Made by a program: the position numbers and the translations under genes | Notes under the pieces: generated by a model | What the model saw: only the letters and a program-made list of their open reading frames with translations | What the model was told of the DNA's origin: nothing | The model's database searches: none | NCBI RefSeq assembly: GCF_009696315.1 | Contig: NZ_VUMG01000002.1 | Location: 372,001-436,000, forward strand | Length of the DNA stretch: 64,000 nt | Direction of reading: 5' to 3' | Source of the DNA: Cutibacterium porci | GTDB taxonomy: Bacteria; Actinomycetota; Actinomycetes; Propionibacteriales; Propionibacteriaceae | Shown here: positions 43,773-53,441 of the stretch, one piece after another | Layout: every line of letters starts with the position of its first letter | How positions within the stretch are numbered: position 1 is the stretch's first letter

Positions 43773-44865
43773 GTCGAACCGCCCGTTCATCGGAGCCCGA
43801 GTTGAGGATGCCGTTCACAGGCGTCTCAACACGACACTGCGCAAACGGGGCTGGGTGCCGCGCGTCATCGGGTATCGCAGTTATGGATCGGCTACCCATG
43901 TGCGTGTTCTGGGGCGAGTCATTCTGACTAGTCCGCCTGGACGCAATCTCGAGCAGGAGCTTCAGCCAGACCGGTCTCCGTTGACTCGCCGAAATTTGTT
44001 GTCCATTGAATTACTGTCGCAGCGTGGTTGGCGCAACTTCCTCGGCTTACCCGCGCCTGGCACAGAAGTGGTTATCGACGTCAACGGTGAGAAAATCACG
44101 GTGCAAGCAGACCGCGCAGGATATGTCGATGTGCGCGTCAAGAACCACGGTTTGCAGCCAGGCTGGCATGAGGTCACCTTGTCGACGACCGGTGACACCG
44201 CGACTGCCAAGGTACTCGTCGTGTCCCGGAATACCCGCTTCGGCATTGTTTCAGATATTGATGACACCGTCATCGCTACGTCCCTGCCCCGATCCCTTAT
44301 CGCGGCGTGGAACTCTTTCGTGCTCACCGAGCAGGCCCGCAAATCCATTCCTGGGATGGCACGGATGTACCAGCAGCTTCTAAAACGGCACCCAGACGCC
44401 CCGGTGGTCTATGTATCGACCGGCGCGTGGAATACCTACCCATTCCTGGTGCGGTTTCTCGCCCGGCACGGATATCCGCAAGGACCTTTGCTGCTGACAG
44501 ACTGGGGGCCGACGAACACCGGATGGTTCCGTTCTGGGGTGGATCACAAGCGCACCGCTTTGCGCGAGTTAGCTCGCGACTTTCCTGACATCGAATGGGT
44601 CCTTGTCGGTGACGACGGCCAGCATGACATTCGAATTTACTCAGAGTTCGATGAACTCCAGCCTGGCCATACTAGGGCCATCGCCATCCGTGAGCTTTCG
44701 ACGACCCAGCAGGTCCTTGCCCATGGCACGACAACTGTGCTGGAGGACCGCCATCGAGTGCAGTGGACCCCCGAATCTGCGCCACTCGTCCATGCTCCCG
44801 ACGGCGATCAGCTCGCTCCGCTCCTTGACACGGTGCTTGGTCACGAAGGTCGCCCCAAGCTCTAA
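43771..44865 (+). CDS. App1/DUF2183-family phosphatase
   Basis: A 364-residue protein with the DUF2183 (App1) domain. The HAD-type motif SDIDDTV has Asp162 and Asp164 as nucleophile and acid; later motifs are YVSTGAWN and VLVGDDGQHDI. Yeast App1 is a Mg-dependent phosphatidate phosphatase, so a lipid phosphatase acting on phosphatidic acid is the best guess here. The N-terminal part (residues 1-155) has a beta-rich domain with PAPGTEVVIDVNGE. No signal peptide or membrane helix. The gene is probably leaderless and lies 63 bp before the topoisomerase gene. Confidence 0.85.
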   Translation: MSNRPFIGARVEDAVHRRLNTTLRKRGWVPRVIGYRSYGSATHVRVLGRVILTSPPGRNLEQELQPDRSPLTRRNLLSIELLSQRGWRNFLGLPAPGTEVVIDVNGEKITVQADRAGYVDVRVKNHGLQPGWHEVTLSTTGDTATAKVLVVSRNTRFGIVSDIDDTVIATSLPRSLIAAWNSFVLTEQARKSIPGMARMYQQLLKRHPDAPVVYVSTGAWNTYPFLVRFLARHGYPQGPLLLTDWGPTNTGWFRSGVDHKRTALRELARDFPDIEWVLVGDDGQHDIRIYSEFDELQPGHTRAIAIRELSTTQQVLAHGTTTVLEDRHRVQWTPESAPLVHAPDGDQLAPLLDTVLGHEGRPKL

Positions 44866-44928
44866 TATGCAGTTTTCGCGCCGATCGACCAAAATGGGTC
44901 CTTAGCGCGTGCTGCTATGGAGGTAACG

Positions 44929-47451
44929 ATGGCCAAAAAGACGGTGGACGACGACTTCACCGAGAACATCATCGACGTCGACGTCTCCCGCGAGATGGAG
45001 AATAGTTTCCTGGAGTACGCCTATTCCGTCATCTACTCCCGCGCCCTGCCTGACGCCCGTGACGGGCTCAAACCCGTTCAGCGTCGCATCCTTTACACCA
45101 TGGGTGACATGGGGGTACGCCCTGATCGTCCTCACGTGAAGTCCGCTCGCGTTGTCGGCCAGGTCATGGGCCAGTTACATCCTCACGGTGACGGCGCCAT
45201 TTACGACGCTCTGGTTCGCACCGCCCAGCCCTGGGCGATGCGCCTACCCCTCGTTGACGGCCACGGCAACTTCGGCTCCCTCGACGCCGGTCCTGCGGCC
45301 ATGCGTTACACCGAATGTCGGATGGCCCCGCCAGCTCTGGCCATGATTGAGGGACTCGACGAAGACACCGTGGATTTTGAGCCCAATTACGATGGCAAAG
45401 AACATGAGCCGTCGGTGCTTCCAGCCGCGTTTCCGAACCTTCTCGTCAACGGAGCATCTGGCATTGCCGTGGGAATGGCCACTAACATTCCCCCCCATAA
45501 CCTCGTCGAGGTCATCGCAGCCCTACGCCATATGCTCGACCACCGTGACGCTGGCCTTGACGATGTCATGAAATTCATTCCGGGGCCTGATTTGCCTACT
45601 GGAGGACGGATTATTGGCCTGAATGGCGTTGCTGACGCCTACCGCACCGGCCGAGGGTCCTTCAAAATTCGCGCTACCGCTCGTATTGAGAAGGTTTCTC
45701 CACGCAGACGCGGTATCGTCGTCACCGAGTTGCCGTATATGGTTGGCCCGGAGCGGATTATTGACCAAATTAAGACCTTAGTTCAGGCAAAGAAGATCAC
45801 CGGAATCTCCGATGTTAAGGACCTTACTGACCTTGCTAACGGCACCCGTTTGGTCATTGAGGTAAAGAATGGGATAAACCCCGAGGCCCTGCTAGAACGG
45901 CTTTACAAGCTCACTAAGCTAGAGGATTCTTTCTCGATTAATGCAGTCAGCCTGGTGGAGGGACAGCCTCGCACCTTGGGTCTGGTCGACATGTTGCAGG
46001 TCTACCTGGACCACCGCCTCAACGTCACGCTACGGCGCACACATTTCCAGCTCAATAAGGCCAAAGACCGGCTGCACCTGGTCGAAGGCCTCCTACTGGC
46101 CATTGTCGATATTGACGATGTTATCGCGATCATTCGCTCCTCTGACGACGCTGCAACCGCCCGCACGCGACTCATGGACTCCTTTGGTCTAGACGACATG
46201 CAGGCCAATTACATTCTGGATATGCAGCTACGGCGCCTGACCAAATTCTCCACCATTGAATTAGAATCCGAGCGTGATGACCTGCGTGAACGCATCGACG
46301 GGCTAACGCTCATCGTCAATGACGAGGCCGAATTGCGTCGAGTCGTGTCCAGGGAGTTGGCCGACGTATCGTCCAAGTACGGCACTCCGCGTCGCACGGT
46401 ACTGTTGGGAGCGGCACCGTCAGTTGCGGCGGCATCAGCTCCCCTTGAGGTGCCGGACGCCCCATGTTGGGTTCTACTGTCCGCGACTGGCTTGGTGGCT
46501 CGCATCGATACCGACGACTGCCTTCCCTCTGACGGGGATCGCGCCAACCACGACGTCATCATCTCAACCGCCCGCACCACCGCCCGCGGTGATTTCGGCA
46601 TCATCACAAGTGCCGGTCGCCTGGTGCGCGCCCACGCTATCGACCTCGCTAGCCTGCCGATGACCGCGACTGCACCGTCGGTAGCTGGTGGCACCCCGCT
46701 GACCGACCTGGTCGGCTTAGAGAAGGGCGAACGGGCTCTCGCCGTGACGAGCCTGTCAGAAGAAGGACCGTCCTTGGCTCTTGGCACCCGAAACGGCATT
46801 GTGAAGAGGGTCAACCCTGAATTACTCGGTAAGGACAGCTGGGATGTCATCAGTCTCAAAAATGGTGACGAGGTCGTCGGTGCCGTTGAGATAGGTGACG
46901 ACAACGTCGAATTGTGTTTCATCACCCAAGGCGCTGCCCTGCTGCATTTCCCTGCATCTGCTGTGCGCCCACAAGGGCGCTTGGGCGGCGGTGTCGCCGG
47001 TATTAAGGCTAAAGATCCAGTGATTTTCTTTGGCGCAACCCCCGGCCATGGATCGTCAGTAGTGACGGTAGCCGCGTCCTCTCCCTCGGCCGCAGGCAAG
47101 GAGCCAGGCTCGGTGAAAGTGACTCCTCTCGACCAGTACCCATCCAAGGGTCGAGCCACCGGCGGCATGAGGTGCCAGCGGTTCCTCAAGGCAGAAACGG
47201 CCCTCGTCCTGGCCTGGGCGGGACCCGATCCGGTGGTGGCCTGTGCCGCATCCGGGGTGCCTCTTTCCCTGCCAGCACCCACTCTGCGACGAGACGGGTC
47301 CGGCGACCTCGGACGACAACCGATTCTGGCTGTCGGAACTCGGCGTCATGGGGCTAATGAGAATGATCCACTACCCAACGAACCGAGCGATGTCGATAGC
47401 CCATCACCTAATGATGAATCACTCGGCACCCAGCCCGATCTGTTTAGTTAA
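44929..47451 (+). CDS. parC: DNA topoisomerase IV subunit A
   Basis: An 840-residue type IIA topoisomerase subunit that cuts and rejoins DNA through Tyr127 (AAMRYTECR). The quinolone-pocket helix reads HPHGDGAIYD (84-93), with Gly89 where E. coli GyrA has Ser83 and Asp93 at the Asp87 place. The C-terminal beta-pinwheel has several degenerate blades but no clear GyrA box, which fits topoisomerase IV rather than gyrase; the matching B subunit is 4 kb on. GGAGG lies 5 nt before the ATG. The acidic, Asn/Pro-rich tail is typical. Confidence 0.92.
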   Translation: MAKKTVDDDFTENIIDVDVSREMENSFLEYAYSVIYSRALPDARDGLKPVQRRILYTMGDMGVRPDRPHVKSARVVGQVMGQLHPHGDGAIYDALVRTAQPWAMRLPLVDGHGNFGSLDAGPAAMRYTECRMAPPALAMIEGLDEDTVDFEPNYDGKEHEPSVLPAAFPNLLVNGASGIAVGMATNIPPHNLVEVIAALRHMLDHRDAGLDDVMKFIPGPDLPTGGRIIGLNGVADAYRTGRGSFKIRATARIEKVSPRRRGIVVTELPYMVGPERIIDQIKTLVQAKKITGISDVKDLTDLANGTRLVIEVKNGINPEALLERLYKLTKLEDSFSINAVSLVEGQPRTLGLVDMLQVYLDHRLNVTLRRTHFQLNKAKDRLHLVEGLLLAIVDIDDVIAIIRSSDDAATARTRLMDSFGLDDMQANYILDMQLRRLTKFSTIELESERDDLRERIDGLTLIVNDEAELRRVVSRELADVSSKYGTPRRTVLLGAAPSVAAASAPLEVPDAPCWVLLSATGLVARIDTDDCLPSDGDRANHDVIISTARTTARGDFGIITSAGRLVRAHAIDLASLPMTATAPSVAGGTPLTDLVGLEKGERALAVTSLSEEGPSLALGTRNGIVKRVNPELLGKDSWDVISLKNGDEVVGAVEIGDDNVELCFITQGAALLHFPASAVRPQGRLGGGVAGIKAKDPVIFFGATPGHGSSVVTVAASSPSAAGKEPGSVKVTPLDQYPSKGRATGGMRCQRFLKAETALVLAWAGPDPVVACAASGVPLSLPAPTLRRDGSGDLGRQPILAVGTRRHGANENDPLPNEPSDVDSPSPNDESLGTQPDLFS

Positions 47452-47623
47452 TCGGCGTCGCTATAGCTTGCATACACCGACGACAGGAAAACCCAGGCCG
47501 ACACGCTGAGGCTATGGCACGTCGACGATGTCTAGCTCAGGTATTGACCGGTGCGCCAACGAGACAGATGCAAGGATTGCTGGCCGCGGTTTCCAGGACA
47601 GTGCCGCATATTTGATGGCCCGT

Positions 47624-47629
47624 TAGACT
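47624..47629 (+). promoter_or_regulatory. Leaderless -10 element for carbonic anhydrase
   Basis: TAGACT is 6 nt before the ATG at 47636; no Shine-Dalgarno. The 184 bp between parC and this gene hold no other clear feature. Confidence 0.5.
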
Positions 47630-47635
47630 GCCGCC

Positions 47636-48118
47636 ATGTTCGATGATCTGCTGGCGGGTAACGCTCGTTACGCCGAGTCCTTTGATCTGGCTGATATGCC
47701 TGGGCAGGCCGCCCAACGAGTCGGCATTGTCTGCTGCATGGATGCGCGGCTAGATCCTTTGGCCATCTTTGACCTCAAGGTCGGGGATGCCAAAATCTTG
47801 CGGACTCCTGGCGGACGTCTGACCCCCGATACCCGAATCGGGCTGATTATCGGATCCCATGTACTCGGCATCGACCGGATTGTCATGCTAGCCCACACCA
47901 AGTGTGCCATGGCTAGTGGTGATGACGCTTCAGTGGTCGAGAAGATACGCCGCGCTGATGGTACGGACCTTGCCGGTATGAGAATCGGCTCAACTCCCGA
48001 TCAGATAGCCGGATTACGCTACGACGTCAATAGTTTGCGCTCAGATCCTCTGGTCGCAGCTGACGTCTGCGGAATGGTCTACGACGTCACCACTGGGCGC
48101 GTTGAGCTCGACGATTAG
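47636..48118 (+). CDS. Beta-class carbonic anhydrase
   Basis: A 160-residue zinc enzyme that interconverts CO2 and bicarbonate. The zinc ligands are Cys34, His87 and Cys90 (CMDAR and HTKC) with the Asp36-Arg38 dyad. It is a short beta-CA of the actinobacterial type (as Rv1284). Bicarbonate is needed by carboxylases and CO2 capture is relevant to propionic metabolism. The gene is probably leaderless. Its last four bases overlap the end of the convergent UMF1 gene. Confidence 0.93.
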   Translation: MFDDLLAGNARYAESFDLADMPGQAAQRVGIVCCMDARLDPLAIFDLKVGDAKILRTPGGRLTPDTRIGLIIGSHVLGIDRIVMLAHTKCAMASGDDASVVEKIRRADGTDLAGMRIGSTPDQIAGLRYDVNSLRSDPLVAADVCGMVYDVTTGRVELDD

Positions 48119-49458
48119 TCCGCGTGGGCCTGGCTGTGGATCTCAGCGGTGTTGACCGGAATCATGGCAGCCAACCCCACCAGCAATACCACGACGATGC
48201 CCATGATTCCCCAATACTGGTTGTTATCACCTCCGGTAACGTTATGGCCTGCCGTCACGAAGAAGCCAAAGAGCGCCGGAGCCAGGAACGAGACGGCCTT
48301 GCCAGTGGTCGCGTAGAGACCGAAGACCTCTCCCTGGTATCCAGGCGGGCAAATCTGGGTAAGAAGACTTCGCGACGCGGACTGGGCTGGTCCGACAAAG
48401 CCGCACATGACAAGGCCGAGCACCCAAAACACCATGGCGGAGCCGTTATGGCCGATAAAAACGCCAATACCACACGCTGATAGCACGATCAGCGAGAAGA
48501 TAATGAGCCGTTTCGGACCGATGCGGTCATCGATGCGTCCCAGCAGCATTGTGGAGATGCCGGCCACGAGATTGGCCACAATGCCAAAGACGAGCACATC
48601 TGACGCGCTGAATCCAAAGGTTTGCCGAGCTATTGGCCCGCCAAACTGAAAGACGCCATTGAGGCCGTCTCGAAAGAATGCGGATGCGATGAGGAAAATA
48701 ATGGTGTTACGGCTGACATGCCAGATCCGTACCACACTGCGCCATAACTGTGCGTAGGCATGCCCCAATGCTCGAAACCCCCGGAGCTTAGTCTCTGACT
48801 CGTCGGCTCGTCGTGGCGTGTCGTGCAGGATGAGGAAGGTAGGCAGGGTCAACACCAAGATCCATACCGCGCAAAACAGCATGGACACACGAATGTTCAT
48901 GCCGTCATGGCTTGTTACCCCAAGCCAACCCACCGTTGGTTTGATCCAGGCGACATAAATGACGAGTAAGGCAATGATTCCGCCCAGATAGCCCATCCCC
49001 CACCCGAAGCCAGAAATCTGTCCAACTTTGCCAGACTGTGCAACGTCGTCAAGCATGCCGTTATACAAGGAACTTCCGACGTCAGAGACAATCGTCCCAA
49101 CGCCCAACAGCACCAGTCCGAAGACGAGATAGGACGGATGTGGCTTGACGAAAAACAGCAACCCTGACATCACTACCAAGCCCCAGGTAAGCCACTTCAG
49201 AGCCGTCACTTGCCGACCCCGCCGACCTGCCCACTGCCCGACAACAGGTGCCAGCAGAGCAATAGCTAGGCCCGCCAAACTCATGGTCCATGACAACGCG
49301 GTGACGGTACTGTCCTTAGGTCCAAAAGCGTCACCGACGATGTAGACGGCGAAGACGAAGGTGGTAATGACTGAGGCGAAGGGCTGAGTGCCCGGATCCC
49401 ACATGGCCCAAGCAAAGACTCGCTTGCGTTGATCTGCCGCAACATCGGTGTGGCTCAT
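48115..49458 (-). CDS. MFS transporter, UMF1 (Atg22-like) family
   Basis: A 447-residue carrier with twelve hydrophobic segments. The N-terminus RKRVFAWAMWDPGTQPFASVITTFVFAVYI (cited in part: AWAMWDPGTQPFASVI) is the UMF1/Atg22 signature, where a family-typical YDWANSAY-like motif occurs. Related vacuolar proteins export amino acids; bacterial substrates are unknown. The ATG at 49458 has TAGACT 8 nt upstream; the upstream in-frame region reads as noncoding. The Dcu carrier gene upstream ends 47 bp before this start. Confidence 0.85.
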   Translation of the reverse strand: MSHTDVAADQRKRVFAWAMWDPGTQPFASVITTFVFAVYIVGDAFGPKDSTVTALSWTMSLAGLAIALLAPVVGQWAGRRGRQVTALKWLTWGLVVMSGLLFFVKPHPSYLVFGLVLLGVGTIVSDVGSSLYNGMLDDVAQSGKVGQISGFGWGMGYLGGIIALLVIYVAWIKPTVGWLGVTSHDGMNIRVSMLFCAVWILVLTLPTFLILHDTPRRADESETKLRGFRALGHAYAQLWRSVVRIWHVSRNTIIFLIASAFFRDGLNGVFQFGGPIARQTFGFSASDVLVFGIVANLVAGISTMLLGRIDDRIGPKRLIIFSLIVLSACGIGVFIGHNGSAMVFWVLGLVMCGFVGPAQSASRSLLTQICPPGYQGEVFGLYATTGKAVSFLAPALFGFFVTAGHNVTGGDNNQYWGIMGIVVVLLVGLAAMIPVNTAEIHSQAHAD

Positions 49459-49466
49459 GGCTGCTG

Positions 49467-49472
49467 AGTCTA
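49467..49472 (-). promoter_or_regulatory. Leaderless -10 element for UMF1 carrier
   Basis: TAGACT is 8 nt before the ATG at 49458, in the short gap after the Dcu gene. Confidence 0.45.
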
Positions 49473-49505
49473 CCGAGGTCAGGCCACATGCATTCGACCC
49501 TCGAA

Positions 49506-50825
49506 TCATCCCAGTACGATCGGGGCCCAGACAGCCCCTAACAGGATGGTCACCGCAATAGATATCGTGCCAGGAAGGACGAAGGGGTGGTCAAAAACGA
49601 CGCGTCCGACTCGTGTTGATCCGGTGTCATCCATCTCCATAGCTGCAACCGTGGTGGGGTAGTTCGGCAACAAGTAGTAGTTGGCCACGGCTGGATAGCA
49701 GGCCAGCATTACCACTGGGGAAAGGCCAATCTTGGCCACCACTGGCATGAAGGCGACGGTCGTCGCAGCGTGGGAGAACATCAGTGGTGCAGCAAGGTAC
49801 AGGATCACCGAGAGGAACCACGGAGCCGAGTGAAGGATTGAAGCCCCAGCGTGAGTGAGAACATCCATATAGTTATTGACGAACATATTGCCCAGCCATG
49901 CCAGCCCTAAGATGCACATTGCTGCAGACATCCCGGCCCGAAAAGTCGCCTGGGTAGTGAGTTGTTTGACGTCCTCACGTGATATCACGCAGACGATCAT
50001 CGCCGTCGCCAACATAATGAGCATGATCGCCGCCGACGACGTCATAGGCGGCTGAGTGAGCACACCGATCTCTTCTGAGGAGCCGGCAGCGTAACTGACC
50101 ACCGCGATCAGGGCGACAAGGAAGGCAATGAGGCTAGGGATGGCCGCCTTCTTCGGTTTCCAGCTGGAATCGCTGATAGCAGCGTTGTGACTCACCAGAC
50201 CCTTGGCCTCGCGTTCCTGATAGATCGGATCATCGACGAGGTCCTTGCCTTGACGCGATGCCACGACTGCACCAACGGCACACCCGATGAAGGTCGTCGG
50301 AATCGTCACCGCGAGGATTTTGAGGTAGCCCACTCCTAACGGTTCTAGGACTCCAACCAAGGCCAAGGTCGCTGCCGAGATCGGCGAGGACGCGACCGCG
50401 ACTTGGGACGCCACGACAGCGATAGAAAGCGGTCTTGACGGCCGAATTTTATGCTCTTTAGCTACCTCCACAATGACAGGAAGCACTGAATAGGCGGTAT
50501 GTCCCGTGCCACACAGCAGGGAAAGGAGGAAAGTCGCCAGCGGCGCAAGGTAGTTGATCTGGTTGGGATGCCTACGCAACATGACCTCGGTCAGATGCAC
50601 GAGATAGTCCATGCCACCCGCAAGTTGGAGGGCAGCTATGGCACAGATCACGGTCATGATGATGCCGATAACTGTCCAGGGAATATCCTCAGCCATCTTC
50701 GTGTGCAAACCAGTAGCGGCGAGGACGAGACATCCCGCCCCGCCCGCGAGTCCGACGCCGACCCCGCCAAGGCGCGATCCGAGAATAATAAAGATGATCG
50801 CCACGGCCAAGTGGAACCAGATCAT
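49506..50825 (-). CDS. Anaerobic C4-dicarboxylate transporter (Dcu family)
   Basis: A 439-residue inner-membrane carrier with ten to twelve hydrophobic segments, matching DcuA/DcuB: LLSLLCGTGHTAYSVLPVIVEVA, VVASQVAVASSPISAATLAL (in pieces) and FLPNYPT-type LLPNYPTTVAAMEMDDTGSTRVGR. It exchanges fumarate, succinate, malate and aspartate under anaerobic conditions, which suits an organism that reduces fumarate on the way to propionate. GAGGAGG precedes the ATG. The 302-bp upstream region carries two palindromes, but no DcuS/DcuR genes are near. Confidence 0.9.
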   Translation of the reverse strand: MIWFHLAVAIIFIILGSRLGGVGVGLAGGAGCLVLAATGLHTKMAEDIPWTVIGIIMTVICAIAALQLAGGMDYLVHLTEVMLRRHPNQINYLAPLATFLLSLLCGTGHTAYSVLPVIVEVAKEHKIRPSRPLSIAVVASQVAVASSPISAATLALVGVLEPLGVGYLKILAVTIPTTFIGCAVGAVVASRQGKDLVDDPIYQEREAKGLVSHNAAISDSSWKPKKAAIPSLIAFLVALIAVVSYAAGSSEEIGVLTQPPMTSSAAIMLIMLATAMIVCVISREDVKQLTTQATFRAGMSAAMCILGLAWLGNMFVNNYMDVLTHAGASILHSAPWFLSVILYLAAPLMFSHAATTVAFMPVVAKIGLSPVVMLACYPAVANYYLLPNYPTTVAAMEMDDTGSTRVGRVVFDHPFVLPGTISIAVTILLGAVWAPIVLG

Positions 50826-51127
50826 CGTTGCGACCTCCTCGCGGAGGATCCCCCGGACGCGTTTTCCGTGTCGTTACGTTCGGATTGTCGTATCTGATAC
50901 GCCATGCCAGTTCCTATCCACTCAGGGCCATGACATCTCTGCCATGTCATCTCACAGAGAACCTCAGTGGAATGCATTCTGTCACTACACAGGTTCAGTG
51001 TAATTTTTCATACACACCTTGTAGGAGCGAACACTTGTGCACTTAACAATTCAGGTAAGGCCTAGACACTCAGTACGCCCATCTCACCCCGGTCCTGGGC
51101 AGCGCCGCGAATTATCGAAAGCTCATT
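50826..51127. other. Intergenic region upstream of Dcu gene
   Basis: 302 bp between the Dcu start and the parE stop. It holds CGTATCTGATACG (50889-50901, a palindrome with one central base) and ATGACAT/ATGTCAT arms around 7 nt (50930-50950), both candidate operator sites. The half next to parE shows no clear hairpin. Confidence 0.5.
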
Positions 51128-53293
51128 TCAGGCGTCGATCTGTTCAGCGTCAAGACGGTAAGCCCCCTCGACAATGAATTGCTTACGCGGCGCGACCTCA
51201 TTGCCCATGAGAATCTCGAAAGTGGTTTCAGCCTCCGCAGCATCATCAACGGTGATACGACGTAAAGTGCGGTGGCGCGGGTCCATGGTGGTCTCTTTGA
51301 GCTGAGACGCATCCATCTCGCCAAGGCCCTTGTACCGCTGTGGCTCTTTAAACCGCACTCCTTTCTTTGTGAGCTGGGCGGCCGTGCGCTGGTACTCGGC
51401 ATCGGTGTAGGTGTAAAGGTACTTCTCCATGCCCCGTTTAGGATTGATGAGTTCAAATCGATGCAACGGCGGGACCGCCGAGAACACCCGTCCGGCCTCC
51501 ACCATCGGGCGCATATACCGGAAGAAAAGGGTGGCTAACAGACAGCGAATGTGGGCACCGTCGGAATCAGCATCGGCCATAAAAATGACTTTTCCATAAC
51601 GGGCCTGATCAACGTCAAAGGTCTTACCTGACCCAGCGCCAACAACCTGGATAATCGAAGCGCACTCGACATTTTTAAGCATGGCACCTAAATCGGCCTT
51701 CTGCACATTGAGAATTTTGCCGCGGATCGGCAGGAGAGCCTGGTGCTCGGAATTACGGGCCACATTCGCCGTTCCAAGGGCAGAATCGCCCTCGACGATG
51801 AACAGCTCGGTGACGTCCGGATCGGAGGACCGACAATCCTTGAGTTTGGGCGGTAAGTGAGAGGACTCCAGAGCGTTCTTACGACGCTGGTTTTCCTTGT
51901 GTGCCCGGGCAGCCACACGGGTCCGAGAGGCATTGACGACTTTCTCCATGAGAGTGCGAGCCACCAATTTGTCAGCCGCTTTAGCCGAGGTGAGGAGCGC
52001 AGTCATCTTCTCTTCGACGATACGCGCCACGAGGCGCCGAACCGGCGGGGTACCCAAGACTTCCTTGGTCTGCCCCTCAAATTGTGGCTCTGCCAGACTC
52101 ACCGTCACCACGGCTGTCAGCCCCTCAAGAACGTCATCCTTGACGATTTCCTCAGAGGATTTGAGGATGCGCGTCCCCTCCAATCCAGCGTTGAACGCCC
52201 GCAGTAGGCCTTGCTCGAATCCTTGGACGTGAGTGCCGCCTTTAGGAGTAGCGATGATGTTGACGAAGGACCGCACAGTAGTGTCGTAACCGGTGCCCCA
52301 GCGCAAGGCAATGTCAACCCGGAGGTCCCGGTCGACGTCGGTCGGCGTCATGCCACCGTTCTCGTCAAGCATCGGAACAGTCTCCGTAAATGACGCCTCC
52401 CCCTGCAATCTCATGACGTCGTTGACGGGCTCGTCAGTGGCAAGATATTCCGCGAATTCGGAGATGCCACCGTCGAAACGCATCGTCTCCGAGACTGTCT
52501 CCAGCACATCTGCGGTCTCCGGATCGGTTTGAACGCCCCTCTCGTCAGTAATAACAATCTCCAAACCTGGGACGAGGAAAGCCGTCTGACGGGCACGGTC
52601 GGCAAGCTTGGACCACGACAGCGTGGCATCAGGAAGAAAGATCTGACGATCGGGCCAGTACCGAACACGTGTGCCGGTAGCGCCGCGCTTAGCCTTACCT
52701 ATCTTGCGTACCCCCGATTCGGCAGTGAAGGGGGCGTCAGGGCCCTCCCCATCGAAGATCCCAGGAACGCCACGCCGAAAGCTCATCCCCCACACCGTGG
52801 ACTTACGATCTACCTCGACGTCTAGGCGTGCCGAGACAGCGTTGACAACCGAGGCACCGACACCGTGCAGACCGCCCGAGACGTTGTACGCTCCACCGCC
52901 GAACTTTCCGCCAGCGTGCAGCTTGGTGTACACCACCTCGACACCGCTAAGCCCGGTACGCGGCTCAATATCGACAGGAATACCACGGCCCTCATCAGTA
53001 ACGAGAATCGACCCGGCCTTTTCTAAAGTAACGGTGATGCGGTGTCCATAACCAGCAAGCGCCTCATCGACACCGTTATCGAAGATCTCCCAGAGGCAGT
53101 GCATAAGACCACGGGTATCGGTCGACCCAATGTACATAGCAGGACGCTTACGTACCGCCTCGAGCCCCTCCAACACCAGCAAATTCTTGGCGCCGTATTC
53201 CCGGCTCGTCGACGCTGTACGCAGCGTAGCGCCCTTGCCGCTCACCGTGTCCGAGGAACCAGCTGATGGCGTCGAGATATTGTCCATGGTCAC
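51128..53293 (-). CDS. parE: DNA topoisomerase IV subunit B
   Basis: A 721-residue ATPase subunit. GHKL ATP-site motifs are DNGVDEALAG, TDEGRGIPVD and GGLHGVGASVVNA; the toprim motifs are VEGDSALG and MADADSDGAHI. EGDSALG, in place of EGDSAGG of gyrase B, is the version found in actinobacterial ParE. It works with ParC encoded 4 kb away to unlink chromosomes. The GTG at 53293 has TAGGCT 6 nt upstream and no Shine-Dalgarno; an ATG two codons later is possible. Confidence 0.94.
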   Translation of the reverse strand: MTMDNISTPSAGSSDTVSGKGATLRTASTSREYGAKNLLVLEGLEAVRKRPAMYIGSTDTRGLMHCLWEIFDNGVDEALAGYGHRITVTLEKAGSILVTDEGRGIPVDIEPRTGLSGVEVVYTKLHAGGKFGGGAYNVSGGLHGVGASVVNAVSARLDVEVDRKSTVWGMSFRRGVPGIFDGEGPDAPFTAESGVRKIGKAKRGATGTRVRYWPDRQIFLPDATLSWSKLADRARQTAFLVPGLEIVITDERGVQTDPETADVLETVSETMRFDGGISEFAEYLATDEPVNDVMRLQGEASFTETVPMLDENGGMTPTDVDRDLRVDIALRWGTGYDTTVRSFVNIIATPKGGTHVQGFEQGLLRAFNAGLEGTRILKSSEEIVKDDVLEGLTAVVTVSLAEPQFEGQTKEVLGTPPVRRLVARIVEEKMTALLTSAKAADKLVARTLMEKVVNASRTRVAARAHKENQRRKNALESSHLPPKLKDCRSSDPDVTELFIVEGDSALGTANVARNSEHQALLPIRGKILNVQKADLGAMLKNVECASIIQVVGAGSGKTFDVDQARYGKVIFMADADSDGAHIRCLLATLFFRYMRPMVEAGRVFSAVPPLHRFELINPKRGMEKYLYTYTDAEYQRTAAQLTKKGVRFKEPQRYKGLGEMDASQLKETTMDPRHRTLRRITVDDAAEAETTFEILMGNEVAPRKQFIVEGAYRLDAEQIDA

Positions 53294-53299
53294 GGCGAC

Positions 53300-53305
53300 A
53301 GCCTA
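53300..53305 (-). promoter_or_regulatory. Leaderless -10 element for parE
   Basis: TAGGCT is 6 nt before the GTG at 53293; no Shine-Dalgarno. Confidence 0.5.
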
Positions 53306-53441
53306 TCGACAGCCGACGACAAAGAATCGTGTCACCATGCTCGCCCCCAGCCATCCATCTTTTGATACAGGTGGGAACAATCCGACGATAACGTAGGTTG
53401 TCTCATACGGTGACCCGATGATTCAGATGGAGGAGGTTGTC

